Assembly (NCBI GenBank): GCA_945901405.1
Contig: CAMDLH010000038.1
Coordinates: 1 to 39,796 of the forward strand
DNA from: Bordetella parapertussis
GTDB lineage: Bacteria; Pseudomonadota; Gammaproteobacteria; Burkholderiales; SG8-41
DNA: 39,796 bases
Direction: 5' to 3'
Below, one piece after another: positions 1 to 8,468 of the stretch (positions are counted from its first letter, which is position 1; every line of letters begins with the position of its first letter). The notes below the pieces were generated by a model. The model saw only the letters and a list, made by a program, of their open reading frames with translations. It was not told the DNA's origin and searched no databases. The translations under genes and the position numbers were made by a program.

Positions 1-29
1 ACGACGGTGAGGGGTGTGCGTCTGGACGG

Positions 30-1190
30 CTATACATAACTCGGCCCCTCGATCACCGGATGTTTCGCAAGGAATTCCTCGTTCACCTCCAATCCGATGC
101 CGGGCTTTTCCAGCGGCCATACGCAGCCATCACTGCCAACTTTGTACGGATCGGAAACCAGTTCGTCGCGAAACAAATTGCTCTTCGACACGTCGCCCTC
201 GAACCAGCCGCCGTTGTCGATGGCGCACAGCACGTGGATCGACGCCGCCATGTTGACACCGGTCATCGACGAGTGCGGATTGGTGCTCAGTTTGTAGGCC
301 GAGCCCATGGCCGCGATGCGCAGGGTTTCAGTGATGCCGCCGGTTTTGGAAATATCCGGCTGCAAAATCGTGATCACGCCGTCTTCGATGACGCGGTTGA
401 ACTCGTAGCGCGTGTAGTGGTTTTCGCCGGCGGCGAGCGGCACGCTGCTGAAGGTGGAGGCGAGTGCATAGCTCTTGTGATCGTGCGCGGGGAAGGGTTC
501 TTCGAGCCAGCCGACGCCGAGGTCTTCAAACGCGGGCATCACCCGGCGTGCGTCAGCCACGGTGTAGCCGATGTTGGCATCGGTGAATATCGTCAGTTCA
601 CCGCCGAAAGCCTTGCGGATGGCGGTGACGCGCGCGATGTCGTCTTTCGGGTTGTCACCGACTCTTAGTTTGACGGCCTTGTAGCCGGCCTCGATAAACT
701 GTCGCGCCTCGGCGACGAGTTCGCTTGGTTCCTGAAAGCCGAGTGAGATACCGCCGGCGTAGGCGGGTACCGCACGCGCCGCGCCGCCGAGCATTTTGTA
801 GAGCGGCCAGCCGGTGGCCTTGCCGCGAATATCCCACAGCGCCTGATCGATGCCGCTCATGGCGAGGCAGGTGCCCGCGCCCATGCCATGACTGGCGAGT
901 TGATACTTGTAGATTTTCGCCCACACGCCGTTGACATCGGATGCATCCATGCCGAGCGCGAGTTGGCGCAGCGTGGTGTTAACCAGATGCGCCACCGCGC
1001 CGGGGCAGCGTCCGTGATGCGATTCGCCCCAGCCGACGAGGCCGCCGGCGGTGGTGACTTTCACCATCACCGCGTCGCGTTTGACCGCGCGGCCGATGCC
1101 CAGCTTGACACTGCCGCCGGGCGGCACGGGGAACGAGGTTGGATAACCTTTGATCTCGATGATTTTGAGATCGCTGCCGGTGTTGCTCAT
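30..1190 (-). CDS. Mandelate racemase/muconate lactonizing enzyme family protein (enolase superfamily)
   Basis: A 386-residue enolase-superfamily enzyme; members abstract a proton alpha to a carboxylate using a Mg2+ site to racemise, cycloisomerise or dehydrate acids. The C-terminal barrel shows the expected residues: KLR at about 174-176 as the Lys base motif, metal ligands D204 (TDAN), E230 (LEEP) and E256 (GEN), and the D279/H306 dyad (QPD, NPH) typical of the mandelate racemase subgroup. Full length for the family, with no signal peptide, so cytoplasmic. It is the last gene of the minus-strand run, 24 bases after the DUF2007 gene, and is probably cotranscribed with the peptide-type ABC transporter. 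The substrate cannot be read from sequence; a sugar acid or hydroxy acid dehydratase or racemase is likely. Family call is secure, reaction is not. Confidence 0.9.
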   Translation of the reverse strand: MSNTGSDLKIIEIKGYPTSFPVPPGGSVKLGIGRAVKRDAVMVKVTTAGGLVGWGESHHGRCPGAVAHLVNTTLRQLALGMDASDVNGVWAKIYKYQLASHGMGAGTCLAMSGIDQALWDIRGKATGWPLYKMLGGAARAVPAYAGGISLGFQEPSELVAEARQFIEAGYKAVKLRVGDNPKDDIARVTAIRKAFGGELTIFTDANIGYTVADARRVMPAFEDLGVGWLEEPFPAHDHKSYALASTFSSVPLAAGENHYTRYEFNRVIEDGVITILQPDISKTGGITETLRIAAMGSAYKLSTNPHSSMTGVNMAASIHVLCAIDNGGWFEGDVSKSNLFRDELVSDPYKVGSDGCVWPLEKPGIGLEVNEEFLAKHPVIEGPSYV

Positions 1191-1214
1191 GATGACTCCG
1201 TTGTGATTATGGTT

Positions 1215-1526
1215 TTAAGCCGGCCGCGCCGTGCCGCAGTTCCAGCATTCGGTGAATTGGCCTTCGAGTGATTCGCCGCATTGAGCGCAGTGCCACGGCG
1301 CACGTGTCTGCGCAGTTGCGCCGCGCAGAAAATCGCGCACGAGCTTGTCCGCCTGCGCGAATTCTTCGTCATTCAGCAGCCACACCGCGCACACATCGGC
1401 GGGCAATTCGCCGATGCCGCCCGAGAGAAATTCGCCGCGCACGATGGATGTAATACCAGCCGATTCAAGAAAGCCGCGCACCATGTGCGCCTCGGCGGCG
1501 TGTTTGGCGACATGCAGGCGTTTCAT
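1215..1526 (-). CDS. DUF2007-type protein with C-terminal zinc ribbon
   Basis: A 103-residue protein. Residues 1-68 resemble the DUF2007 'putative signal transducing' domain: a short beta-alpha unit starting [20 protein letters not shown], followed by a stretch with an aspartate-rich helix. Residues 80-97 hold a zinc ribbon with C80-x2-C83 and C94-x2-C97. The ATG overlaps the TGA of the upstream DppF-like gene by four bases (ATGA), so translation is probably coupled. Its role is unknown; small proteins of this type are often annotated as regulatory or metal-binding. An AT-rich motif also found at other gene boundaries in the window lies directly before the start (1529-1546). Confidence 0.7.
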   Translation of the reverse strand: MKRLHVAKHAAEAHMVRGFLESAGITSIVRGEFLSGGIGELPADVCAVWLLNDEEFAQADKLVRDFLRGATAQTRAPWHCAQCGESLEGQFTECWNCGTARPA

Positions 1527-2536
1527 TCTAAGTTATTGTTTTTATTGATATGTTTGTGCCCTGATAGTGGGGCGTGCAAGTGGCACGCCACGGCATGCGC
1601 GAATTGCGCGCCGCCGTACTCAAGCCGTGGTTCGAGCTTTTCGCACACGCTGTCGGCATGCGCGCAGCGCGTGCGAAAGCGGCAGCCCGGCGGCGGATTG
1701 ATCGGGTTGGGCGGGTCACCCGCGAGCGGCGATTGTTCGATCTTCACGTCCGGGTTCATCGTCGGGCGCGAGGCGAGCAGCGCCTGCGTGTAGGGATGTT
1801 TGGGCCGGTGATAAATTTCCTCCACCGGCCCCAACTCGACCACCTTGCCCAGGTACATCACCAGCACATGGTCGCTGATGTATTGCACGACATTCAGATC
1901 GTGCGAGATGAAAAGATAGGTGAGTTGCAGGGTTTTTTTCAGATCCATCAAGAGGTTGAGCACCTGCGCCTCGATGGATTTGTCGAGCGCGGACACTGCC
2001 TCGTCGAGGATCAGCAGCCGCGGTTCCAGCGCCAGCGCGCGCGCGATGTTGACGCGCTGGCGCTGGCCGCCGGAAATCTCGTGCGGATAGCGGCGGCCGA
2101 ATTGACCGGGATCAAGCCCCACCATCGACAACAGTTCGTGCGCTTTTGCCGCGGCCTGCGTCTTGCCCGCGCCATGCGCGCGCGGGCCGAATGCGATGCT
2201 GTCCTCCACCGACAGGCGCGGGTTAAGCGACGCATACGAATCCTGAAACACCATCTGCATCTTGCGGCGCAGATCGCTCACCGAGTGATCCACGCCGAGC
2301 ACCTTGCCGTCGAAACGGATGTCGCCGGAGTCCGGCGTGATCAGGTGCATCAACAGACGCGCGGTGGTGGATTTGCCGCAGCCCGATTCGCCGACGATGC
2401 CCAGCGTGTCGCCGGCGGCGATGGTGAAATCAACGCCATCGACGGCCTGCACCATGAGCTTCGGGCCGCCGAGTTTGTCGGAACGCACGGCAAAGTACTT
2501 GCGTAGGTTGCGTACTTCGAGCAGCGCGGAAGTCAT
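1523..2536 (-). CDS. Peptide/nickel-type ABC transporter ATP-binding protein (DppF/OppF-like)
   Basis: A 337-residue cytoplasmic ATPase that would energise uptake of a peptide-like or amide solute together with the DppD-like ATPase encoded upstream. Walker A is GESGCGKST at 49-57, the signature is ISGGQRQR, and Walker B is [12 protein letters not shown]. The C-terminal extension has the oligopeptide-transporter motif with cysteines ([10 protein letters not shown]) that defines the OppD/OppF group. The start overlaps the stop of the permease gene by one base (TAATG). The last residues (INKNNNLE) are unusually Asn/Lys-rich because they are encoded by an AT-rich motif that recurs in the window. 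Family and partner assignment are firm; the substrate is not known. Confidence 0.93.
   Translation of the reverse strand: MTSALLEVRNLRKYFAVRSDKLGGPKLMVQAVDGVDFTIAAGDTLGIVGESGCGKSTTARLLMHLITPDSGDIRFDGKVLGVDHSVSDLRRKMQMVFQDSYASLNPRLSVEDSIAFGPRAHGAGKTQAAAKAHELLSMVGLDPGQFGRRYPHEISGGQRQRVNIARALALEPRLLILDEAVSALDKSIEAQVLNLLMDLKKTLQLTYLFISHDLNVVQYISDHVLVMYLGKVVELGPVEEIYHRPKHPYTQALLASRPTMNPDVKIEQSPLAGDPPNPINPPPGCRFRTRCAHADSVCEKLEPRLEYGGAQFAHAVACHLHAPLSGHKHINKNNNLE
1529..1546 (-). promoter_or_regulatory. Copy of recurrent AT-rich boundary motif
   Basis: Read on the minus strand this is AATAAAAACAATAACTTA, identical over its last 13 bases to the copy at 6121-6138. It ends two bases before the DUF2007 ATG and also encodes the end of the DppF-like protein. 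Function unknown; a leader or regulator site is inferred only from recurrence. Confidence 0.35.
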
Positions 2537-3423
2537 TAAAACCTCACGTCCATCGCGCTGCGCAGCCCGTCGCTGATCAGGTTAAAGCACATTGATGCGA
2601 CGAAAATCATCGCGCCCGGCAACAGCGAAATTATGGGCGCAAGATAAATCGATTGCCGCAGCGTGTTGAGCATCAGCCCCCATTCGGCCGCGGGCGGGCT
2701 CGCGCCCAGACCGATGAACGACAGGCCCGCCGAGATCACGATGGAAACACTCACCAGCACCGTGGCGTAGACGAACACCGGCCCCATCACGTTGCCCAGG
2801 ATGTGCGTGCGTATGATGGCGAAAGTCGAGGCGCCGCTGGCGCGCGCGGCCTCCACGAAATCCATGCCGCGCACCTGCGTGGTGACAGACTCGGTGACGC
2901 GCGTGATCGGGGGTATGAACACAACGGTGATCGCGATCATGGTGTTGGTAAGCCCGGCGCCTAACGAGCCGGCAATCGCCACCGCCAGCAGGATCGAGGG
3001 GAATGCGTAGAACACATCGGTCACGCGCATGATCAGCATGTTGGCGCGCCCGCCGGCAAAACCCGCGATGAGTCCCAGCGTGCCGCCGATCAGCAGCGCG
3101 CCCAGCACCGGCAGGATGCCCATCAGCAGCGACAATCGTCCGCCGTATATCAGCCGCGAAAGCATGTCGCGCCCCAGTTCGTCGGTGCCGAGCACGTGGC
3201 CTTGCGAGCCCACGGGCAGCAGGCGCTGGCCGGAGTCGGAGGCGAACGGATCGGCAAGGCCGAGCCAGGGCGCGAACACGGCCGAGGCGATGAGCATCAT
3301 CAATACGATGCCGCAGGCCACCGTGACGCGGTCGCGCAACACGCGCTGCCATACGCCTTGCCAATAGGTGCGGCTTTGCATGGCGCTGATGGGTATCTCG
3401 ATGGCGCTGGCGTTGGCGATCAT
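2536..3423 (-). CDS. Peptide-type ABC transporter permease (DppC-like)
   Basis: A 295-residue inner-membrane permease. It has an N-terminal membrane segment (about 33-53, [12 protein letters not shown]...), a periplasmic loop with the DppC-typical [19 protein letters not shown], and then further hydrophobic segments. The binding-protein-dependent permease EAA loop is visible as EAARASGAS followed by a helix near residue 190, which docks on the ATPase. Length and motifs fit the OppC/DppC half of the pair. It overlaps the next gene by one base and lies seven bases after the DppB-like gene, so the four transporter genes here form one transcript. Confidence 0.93.
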   Translation of the reverse strand: MIANASAIEIPISAMQSRTYWQGVWQRVLRDRVTVACGIVLMMLIASAVFAPWLGLADPFASDSGQRLLPVGSQGHVLGTDELGRDMLSRLIYGGRLSLLMGILPVLGALLIGGTLGLIAGFAGGRANMLIMRVTDVFYAFPSILLAVAIAGSLGAGLTNTMIAITVVFIPPITRVTESVTTQVRGMDFVEAARASGASTFAIIRTHILGNVMGPVFVYATVLVSVSIVISAGLSFIGLGASPPAAEWGLMLNTLRQSIYLAPIISLLPGAMIFVASMCFNLISDGLRSAMDVRF

Positions 3424-3430
3424 GACAATC

Positions 3431-4372
3431 TCACGCCCGGCTGATGCGCGGGTCTACCCAGGTCTGCAACACATCAACCAGCAGGTTCACCGCGACGAAA
3501 AACATCGACAGCAGCAAAATCGTGCCCTGCAGCAACGGCATGTCACGGTCGAAAATCGCGAGGTTGAGGATATAGCCGGTGCCGGGCCACGAAAACACGG
3601 TCTCGACCAGTATCGAGCCGCCGAGCAAATGCGCGAACTGCAAGCCCATCACCGCCATCACCGTGGGCATGGCGTTGCGCGTGACATGCGCAAGGATGCG
3701 CCATTCGGACAGCCCGCGCGCGCGCAGCGCCTCGACGAACTCCATGCTCAGAATTTCCATCACGCACGCGCGCGTGGTGCGGGCGACGATGGCGCAGGGG
3801 ATCGCCGCCAGCGCCACCGTGGGCAGCACCATGTGGCTTAACGCTTCGAGAGAAAAAAGGCTTTTTGCGTCGCCCGCGCCCATCGCCGGCAGCCAGCCCA
3901 GTTCCACCGAAAATACGATCACCAGGATCATCGCCAGCCAGTAATGCGGCGTGGACACACCCGCGATCGCCGAGGCGGACACCGCCTTGTCAACCCAGGT
4001 GCCGTTGTTGTAGCCCGCGAACATGCCGGCGATGACACCGAGCGTGAAGCCGAGCAGCGACGCCAGCACGCCCACCATCATGGTCTTCGCCGCGGCGGGC
4101 AGTACCACGCTCAACACCGGTTGCCCGGTGCGCAGCGAGTAGCCGAAATCGCCGCTCACCATGTTGCCGAGCCAGATGAAATACTGAATGACGAGCGGCT
4201 TGTCGTAGCCAAACTGCTTGCGCATTTCCGCCAGCAGCTTTTGATCAACCTCACCCATGATCGCGGACAACGGATCGCCCGGCGCCAGATGAATCAGCGA
4301 GAACACCACCACCGATACGCCAAAGGCGATGGGGATGGTGTAGGCGAGGCGGCGGAGGAGGTAGGTGAGCAC
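3431..4372 (-). CDS. Peptide-type ABC transporter permease (DppB-like)
   Basis: A 313-residue inner-membrane permease. The N-terminus LLRRLAYTIPIAFGVS followed by a helix and LAPGDP is the hallmark of DppB/OppB/GsiC proteins. The EAA loop is present as EALRARGLSEWRILAHV, around residue 210. Six hydrophobic segments can be seen, including one at the very C-terminus (TILLLSMFFVAVNLLVDVLQ). It pairs with the DppC-like protein encoded seven bases downstream. It is separated from the solute-binding protein gene by 137 bases of tandem and inverted repeats, the only sizeable gap in the transporter part of the operon. Confidence 0.93.
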   Translation of the reverse strand: MLTYLLRRLAYTIPIAFGVSVVVFSLIHLAPGDPLSAIMGEVDQKLLAEMRKQFGYDKPLVIQYFIWLGNMVSGDFGYSLRTGQPVLSVVLPAAAKTMMVGVLASLLGFTLGVIAGMFAGYNNGTWVDKAVSASAIAGVSTPHYWLAMILVIVFSVELGWLPAMGAGDAKSLFSLEALSHMVLPTVALAAIPCAIVARTTRACVMEILSMEFVEALRARGLSEWRILAHVTRNAMPTVMAVMGLQFAHLLGGSILVETVFSWPGTGYILNLAIFDRDMPLLQGTILLLSMFFVAVNLLVDVLQTWVDPRISRA

Positions 4373-4383
4373 TTCTTGCAGGG

Positions 4384-4510
4384 CGTGAAGGGTGATTGGT
4401 AAACCGTGAAGGGTGAAGGGTGAAGGGTGAAGAGGTACCCCAGGTTGCTGGAGTGCGTGATTTGGAACTTACCCGTTCACTCATTCACCCGTTCACCCGT
4501 TCACGCTTTT
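4384..4510. repeat. Opposed tandem repeats between binding-protein and permease genes
   Basis: About 4384-4434 holds several copies of GTGAAGGG at a 7-base period, and about 4470-4510 holds copies of CCGTTCAC at an 8-base period. The two blocks are roughly inverted relative to each other and could pair as a long imperfect hairpin. They sit between the stop of the solute-binding protein gene and the start of the DppB-like permease gene. In other ABC operons such hairpins protect the binding-protein mRNA or lower distal expression; that role here is inferred. Confidence 0.7.
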
Positions 4511-6108
4511 CACTCCACGTATACCGGCGCCATGTCCTGGAACCAGCTCTTCACCTGCGTGAAACCTTTCACCCGGGTTGACATCGCGCGCGGGGCTACG
4601 TCGTGCACCACCCACACATCCACCGCCTGATCGACGATGTAGGCGTGCGCCGCCGCCAGCGCCTGTGTGCGCTTGGCGTCGTCGAATTCGGTGAACGCAT
4701 TGTCGATCATGGCATCGAGCTTCTTGTCGCAATAGAACATGAAGTTAAAGCCGTTGGGCGGCGCCGAGCCGCAACTGTAGACGCGCTTGAAGGCGCCGAA
4801 TTCTTCGAGCGCTGAGGACGAGTTGTTGATGCCGTGTACGCCCTGGCACACAGGCGAGCCCGCGCCGGCGCGGCGGCAGTTGCGCAGCACTTCCCAATCC
4901 TGCGTGACGAGTTCGAGGTTGATGCCGACGGCCTTGAGGTTTTGCTGGATGTATTCGTTCATCGGCTTAGGCAACATCTGGCCCGAGCCGGATGGCGACA
5001 CCATCACCTTCAGCGTCAGAGGCTTGTCCTTGGTGTAGCCCGCTTCGGCCAACAGCTTGCGCGCGGCGGCGGGATCATGCTTGATCTCGAAGCCCGGTTT
5101 GCCGAACCACGGATGCGTTTTTTCGACGAAACCATAAGCGGGCGCGGCATAACCGCCGAGCAGCTTGACGATGCCGGCGCGGTCGATGGCGAGATTCACC
5201 GCCTTGCGCACACGCAGGTCTTTCCATGGCGAATCATCCTTGAAGCTCATGAAATACGGCCAGAAGTGCGGATACGGATTGGAGGTGATGACGAACTTCT
5301 GCGCTTTCAGGCGCGGCACCATGTCGGGCGGCGGCGCTTCGATGAAATCCACCTGTCCCGACAGCAACGCCGAGGCGCGCGTGGTTGATTCGGGTATCGG
5401 CAGCAGTATCATGCGTTCGGATTTGGCCACGCGTTTGGCGTCCCAGTAGCTGGAGTTGCGCACGAGTTCGGCGCGTTCGCGCACGTTGATGCGCTCAAGC
5501 CGGAACGGCCCTGTGCCCGAGGGCTGCTCGGAAAATTTCACCCAGTCCTTGCCGAGTTTTTCAAATTGCGCGGGGCTGGAGAACAGCACGTACGGCACTT
5601 GGCCTGAGAACGTGGCGTCGGGTTGATGCGTGCCGAGCTCGATGGTCATGTCGTCGATCTTGCGCCAGCTTTTGAGCGAAAGTATGCGGCCGACGATTTG
5701 CGTGTGCTGCTTGGGATCGAAATGCGGCGCGCTCTTGTTGAAGAGTTTGTCAAAATTCCAGATCGCCGCGTCGGCGTTGAACTCCGAACCATCGTGGAAT
5801 TTCACCCCCTTGCGCAGCGTGAAGATCCACTTGGTCTTGTCCTTGTCGTCCACTTTCCACGACGAGGCGAGTCCGGGCTGTATCGATGGCGGCCCCTTGG
5901 CTTCGTCGAGTTTCCAGTTGATCAGCGCGTCGTAAATCGTATAGCCGGTAAAGCGAAAACCCTCAAAGCCGCCATCGGGCGCGCCGTTGGTGGCGGAAAT
6001 CTGCGACAGCGTGATACCCACGCGCAGCGGTTTTGATTGCGCCCACGCCGCGTTTGCCGCGAGAGTGGACGCGCCTACAATTGCGCACAGCCATGCAAAT
6101 CGTTTCAT
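4510..6108 (-). CDS. ABC transporter solute-binding protein, family 5 (peptide/nickel type)
   Basis: A 532-residue periplasmic receptor that would deliver the solute to the DppB/DppC-like permeases. A signal peptide is clear: MKR, a hydrophobic core, and cleavage near AWA-Q at about residue 23. The mature protein has family 5 landmarks: a WKLDEAKG... PGLASSW segment, WIFTLRKGVKFHDG (SBP_bac_5 pattern), VRKAVNLAIDRAGI near the middle and a C-terminal dimer-like lobe. Length is typical (500-550). A good ribosome site (AAAGGAG) precedes the ATG. The cargo cannot be deduced, but two amidases in the same operon suggest a peptide-like, ureide or amide compound. Confidence 0.93.
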   Translation of the reverse strand: MKRFAWLCAIVGASTLAANAAWAQSKPLRVGITLSQISATNGAPDGGFEGFRFTGYTIYDALINWKLDEAKGPPSIQPGLASSWKVDDKDKTKWIFTLRKGVKFHDGSEFNADAAIWNFDKLFNKSAPHFDPKQHTQIVGRILSLKSWRKIDDMTIELGTHQPDATFSGQVPYVLFSSPAQFEKLGKDWVKFSEQPSGTGPFRLERINVRERAELVRNSSYWDAKRVAKSERMILLPIPESTTRASALLSGQVDFIEAPPPDMVPRLKAQKFVITSNPYPHFWPYFMSFKDDSPWKDLRVRKAVNLAIDRAGIVKLLGGYAAPAYGFVEKTHPWFGKPGFEIKHDPAAARKLLAEAGYTKDKPLTLKVMVSPSGSGQMLPKPMNEYIQQNLKAVGINLELVTQDWEVLRNCRRAGAGSPVCQGVHGINNSSSALEEFGAFKRVYSCGSAPPNGFNFMFYCDKKLDAMIDNAFTEFDDAKRTQALAAAHAYIVDQAVDVWVVHDVAPRAMSTRVKGFTQVKSWFQDMAPVYVE

Positions 6109-6120
6109 AGTAAATTCTCC

Positions 6121-6138
6121 TTTATAAACAATAACTTA
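6121..6138 (+). promoter_or_regulatory. Copy of recurrent AT-rich boundary motif
   Basis: TTTATAAACAATAACTTA, the reference copy of a motif found at six gene boundaries in the window. It lies in the 37-base gap between the solute-binding protein start and the end of the amidase gene. This copy is the exception in orientation: on the plus strand it points away from the gene start nearest to it (minus strand, 6108). Function unknown. Confidence 0.35.
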
Positions 6139-6145
6139 TGTGAAA

Positions 6146-7426
6146 TTACGTCAGGGCGCGCGCCCCCCATGCCGCGCTAACGAACAAGTGCGAATCACCC
6201 ATGTGTGGCCCGATGAACTGCACACCCAGCGGCAGGCCTTGCGCGCCTTTGCCCGACGGCACGCTGATGCACGGCAGATGCAGCAGCGTCCACATCAAAC
6301 CAAATATCGGATCGCCTGTGCCGCCGGTGCCGACGATGGCGGGCGCTTCGCCCGGCGCACTTGGCGCGAGCAGCATGTCGTAATCTCGAAACACATCAAT
6401 TACGCGCGTGCGGCAGCGTTGCGCCAGCGCCTGTCCGGCTTCGTATTGCGCGCGCGTGACCTTGAGCCCGGCGGCGATGCGGCCGGTGAGGCTTGCGGAT
6501 ATCAATTCGGCGTGGCGCGTGCGCTCATGCGTGAGCGCGCGCGAGAATTCGTAGCCGCTGACTTCGATCTGCGTTTGCGCGAGCGCAGCGAATTCGCCAT
6601 CGAGCGTAACATCCGTCACGCGGGCGCCGGCGGCGGCGAGCTTGCGCGCGGCGTTTTCGACATGCGCCTGCATCGCGGCATCGGCGCTGCTCCAGTACGG
6701 CGTGCGACAGAACCCGATGCGCGGTTTATGCGAAGCAAGATTTGCGAACGACGTTTGCGGCAGGCCCGCCAGGGTTTCGGTGAGCAGCGCGCAGTCCTCG
6801 ACCGTGCGTGCGAGCAAACCGATGGTGTCGACGGATTCGGCAAGAAACTTCATGCCCGCGCGGTTGATCATGCCGAAGGTGGGTTTGTAACCCACGACGC
6901 CGCAGTAGGCGGCAGGGCGTATGGTCGATGACGAGGTCTGCGTGCCGAAGGCGATGGGCGCCATGCCGTCGGCCACGGCGGCGGCCGAACCGCTGGACGA
7001 GCCGCCGGGCGTGTGCGCGAGGTTATGCGGATTGCGCGTCTTGTTGGGCTGGCGCGTGGCGAATTCGGTGGACACTGTCTTGCCGAGGATCACGCCGCCG
7101 AATTCGCGCACCTGCGCCACGCACGCCGCGTCGCAGGCGGGCCGGTGGCCGCGCCAGATCGGCGAGCCGTATTCGGTGGGCATGTCGCAGGTGTCGATCA
7201 CATCCTTGACGCCGACGGGGATGCCGTGCAGCCGCGAACGCGGCGGCTCCTGGTCGCGCGCGCGCGCCTGCTGCAATGCGAGTTCGGCATCGATAGTTGC
7301 CCAGGCTTGTACCTCCGGCTCGCGCGCGGCGATGCGTTCGAGGCATGCGGTGACGAGTTGCTCGGAGCTGAGTTTGCCCGCGGCAATGGCGGCGGCGGCT
7401 TCAGTGGCTGATAGTGGGTTAGGCAT
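6146..7426 (-). CDS. Amidase signature family hydrolase
   Basis: A 426-residue amidase if started at MPNPLSATEA. This start (ATG 7424-7426) is 28 bases after the upstream ATPase gene. A longer reading frame begins at 7492 inside that gene, but its extra 22 residues have no family counterpart. The Ser-cisSer-Lys triad is present: K74 in GVKDV, S143 in GGSSSG and S167. The nucleophile loop reads TQTSSSTIRPAA, where most members have an AG or GG before the catalytic Ser; here two serines occupy those sites. The gene sits between two ABC transporter genes, which suggests that it hydrolyses the imported compound. Substrate unknown. Confidence 0.9.
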   Translation of the reverse strand: MPNPLSATEAAAAIAAGKLSSEQLVTACLERIAAREPEVQAWATIDAELALQQARARDQEPPRSRLHGIPVGVKDVIDTCDMPTEYGSPIWRGHRPACDAACVAQVREFGGVILGKTVSTEFATRQPNKTRNPHNLAHTPGGSSSGSAAAVADGMAPIAFGTQTSSSTIRPAAYCGVVGYKPTFGMINRAGMKFLAESVDTIGLLARTVEDCALLTETLAGLPQTSFANLASHKPRIGFCRTPYWSSADAAMQAHVENAARKLAAAGARVTDVTLDGEFAALAQTQIEVSGYEFSRALTHERTRHAELISASLTGRIAAGLKVTRAQYEAGQALAQRCRTRVIDVFRDYDMLLAPSAPGEAPAIVGTGGTGDPIFGLMWTLLHLPCISVPSGKGAQGLPLGVQFIGPHMGDSHLFVSAAWGARALT

Positions 7427-7454
7427 TTTCAAATTCAAGGTTGCAGTTTGGTTT

Positions 7455-8468
7455 TCAAACGGTCTCCACCAACTTTTGTCCCACCAGCGCATGATTGATG
7501 CAGCGCGTGACGTGATCGTAACCCAAATGCGCGCCCACGGTGGTTATGGGCGGAACGTCCGCCGCACAGCGCGCTTCGGCATAGCGGCAGCGCGGCGCGA
7601 AACTGCATCCTGGCGGCAGCGCGGCGAGATTGGGCGGCGAACCGGCTATCGGCGTCAAGCGCGTGCCCTTGGGCACTTCGTGCACCGTGGAACCCATCAG
7701 CCCCTCGGTGTAGGGATGGCGCGCGTTGCGCACCACATCCGAGGCGGAACCAGACTCGACGATGCGCCCGGCGTACATCACCGCGATCTTGTGCGACACC
7801 TCAATGGCGACGCCAAGATCATGCGTGACGAAGATCATGCCCATGCCGAGCTCCTTCTGTAGATTGCGCAGCAGCAGCAACACCTGTATCTGCACCGTCG
7901 CGTCCAGCGCCGTGGTCGGCTCGTCGGCCAGCAGCAATTGAGGCCGGCACGACAGCGCGATGGCGATCATCGCGCGCTGGCGCAGGCCGCCCGAGAGCTG
8001 ATGCGGATAGGCATCGAGGCGGCGTTTGGCCGAAGGTATCTGCACCAGTTCCAGCAGTTCGAGCGCGCGCTTTGAGGCGGCCGCGCGCGGAATGTTTTCG
8101 TGTTGCAGGATCGCCTCGGTGATCTGCTGGCCGATGGTGAACACCGGGTCGAGTGCGGTCATCGGTTCCTGAAATATCATCGCCACCGTGGGGCCGCGCA
8201 GCCGTGTGAGCGCCGCGCGATCCAACGCCATCACATCATGGCCGTCGATGACGACCTTTCCGCCAAGCCGGGCTTTCTTGACCGGCAGGAGGCGCATCAG
8301 CGCACGCAGCGTGACGCTTTTGCCCGAACCCGATTCACCCAGGATGCCCAGCACCTCGCCGCGATTCACGGTGAACGAAACACCGTTCACCGCCTGTACC
8401 GTGGCGTCGGGGCTGACGAAGCTGACGGTAAGGTCTTCGACAGCGACCAGCGGGCCGGTGTTGTTCAT
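7455..8468 (-). CDS. Peptide/nickel-type ABC transporter ATP-binding protein (DppD/OppD-like)
   Basis: A 337-residue ATPase, partner of the DppF-like ATPase at 1523-2536. Walker A is GESGSGKS at about 44-51, the signature is LSGGLRQRAMIAIAL, and Walker B is LLLADEPTTALD, the wording usual in DppD/OppD. The C-terminal oligopeptide-transporter motif with cysteines (LPPGCSFAPRC) is present. Its ATG overlaps the stop of the amidase gene upstream by four bases. Unusually, the two ATPase genes of this transporter are separated by an amidase, the binding protein and both permeases. Confidence 0.92.
   Translation of the reverse strand: MNNTGPLVAVEDLTVSFVSPDATVQAVNGVSFTVNRGEVLGILGESGSGKSVTLRALMRLLPVKKARLGGKVVIDGHDVMALDRAALTRLRGPTVAMIFQEPMTALDPVFTIGQQITEAILQHENIPRAAASKRALELLELVQIPSAKRRLDAYPHQLSGGLRQRAMIAIALSCRPQLLLADEPTTALDATVQIQVLLLLRNLQKELGMGMIFVTHDLGVAIEVSHKIAVMYAGRIVESGSASDVVRNARHPYTEGLMGSTVHEVPKGTRLTPIAGSPPNLAALPPGCSFAPRCRYAEARCAADVPPITTVGAHLGYDHVTRCINHALVGQKLVETV

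Noticed and set aside
1574..2506. Long plus-strand open frames opposite the minus-strand genes (also at 8486-10054 and on the minus strand at 18641-20170)
   Set aside because: They are Arg/Ala/His-rich antisense shadows of well-identified genes, common in GC-rich DNA, without family motifs.
4384..4510. CRISPR-like array
   Set aside because: The units are 7-8 bases without spacers; it is simple tandem repeat DNA.
7427..7492. N-terminal extension of the first amidase (start at 7492)
   Set aside because: The added residues (MRWWDKSWWRPF...) overlap the preceding gene, do not fit the family and have no ribosome site.
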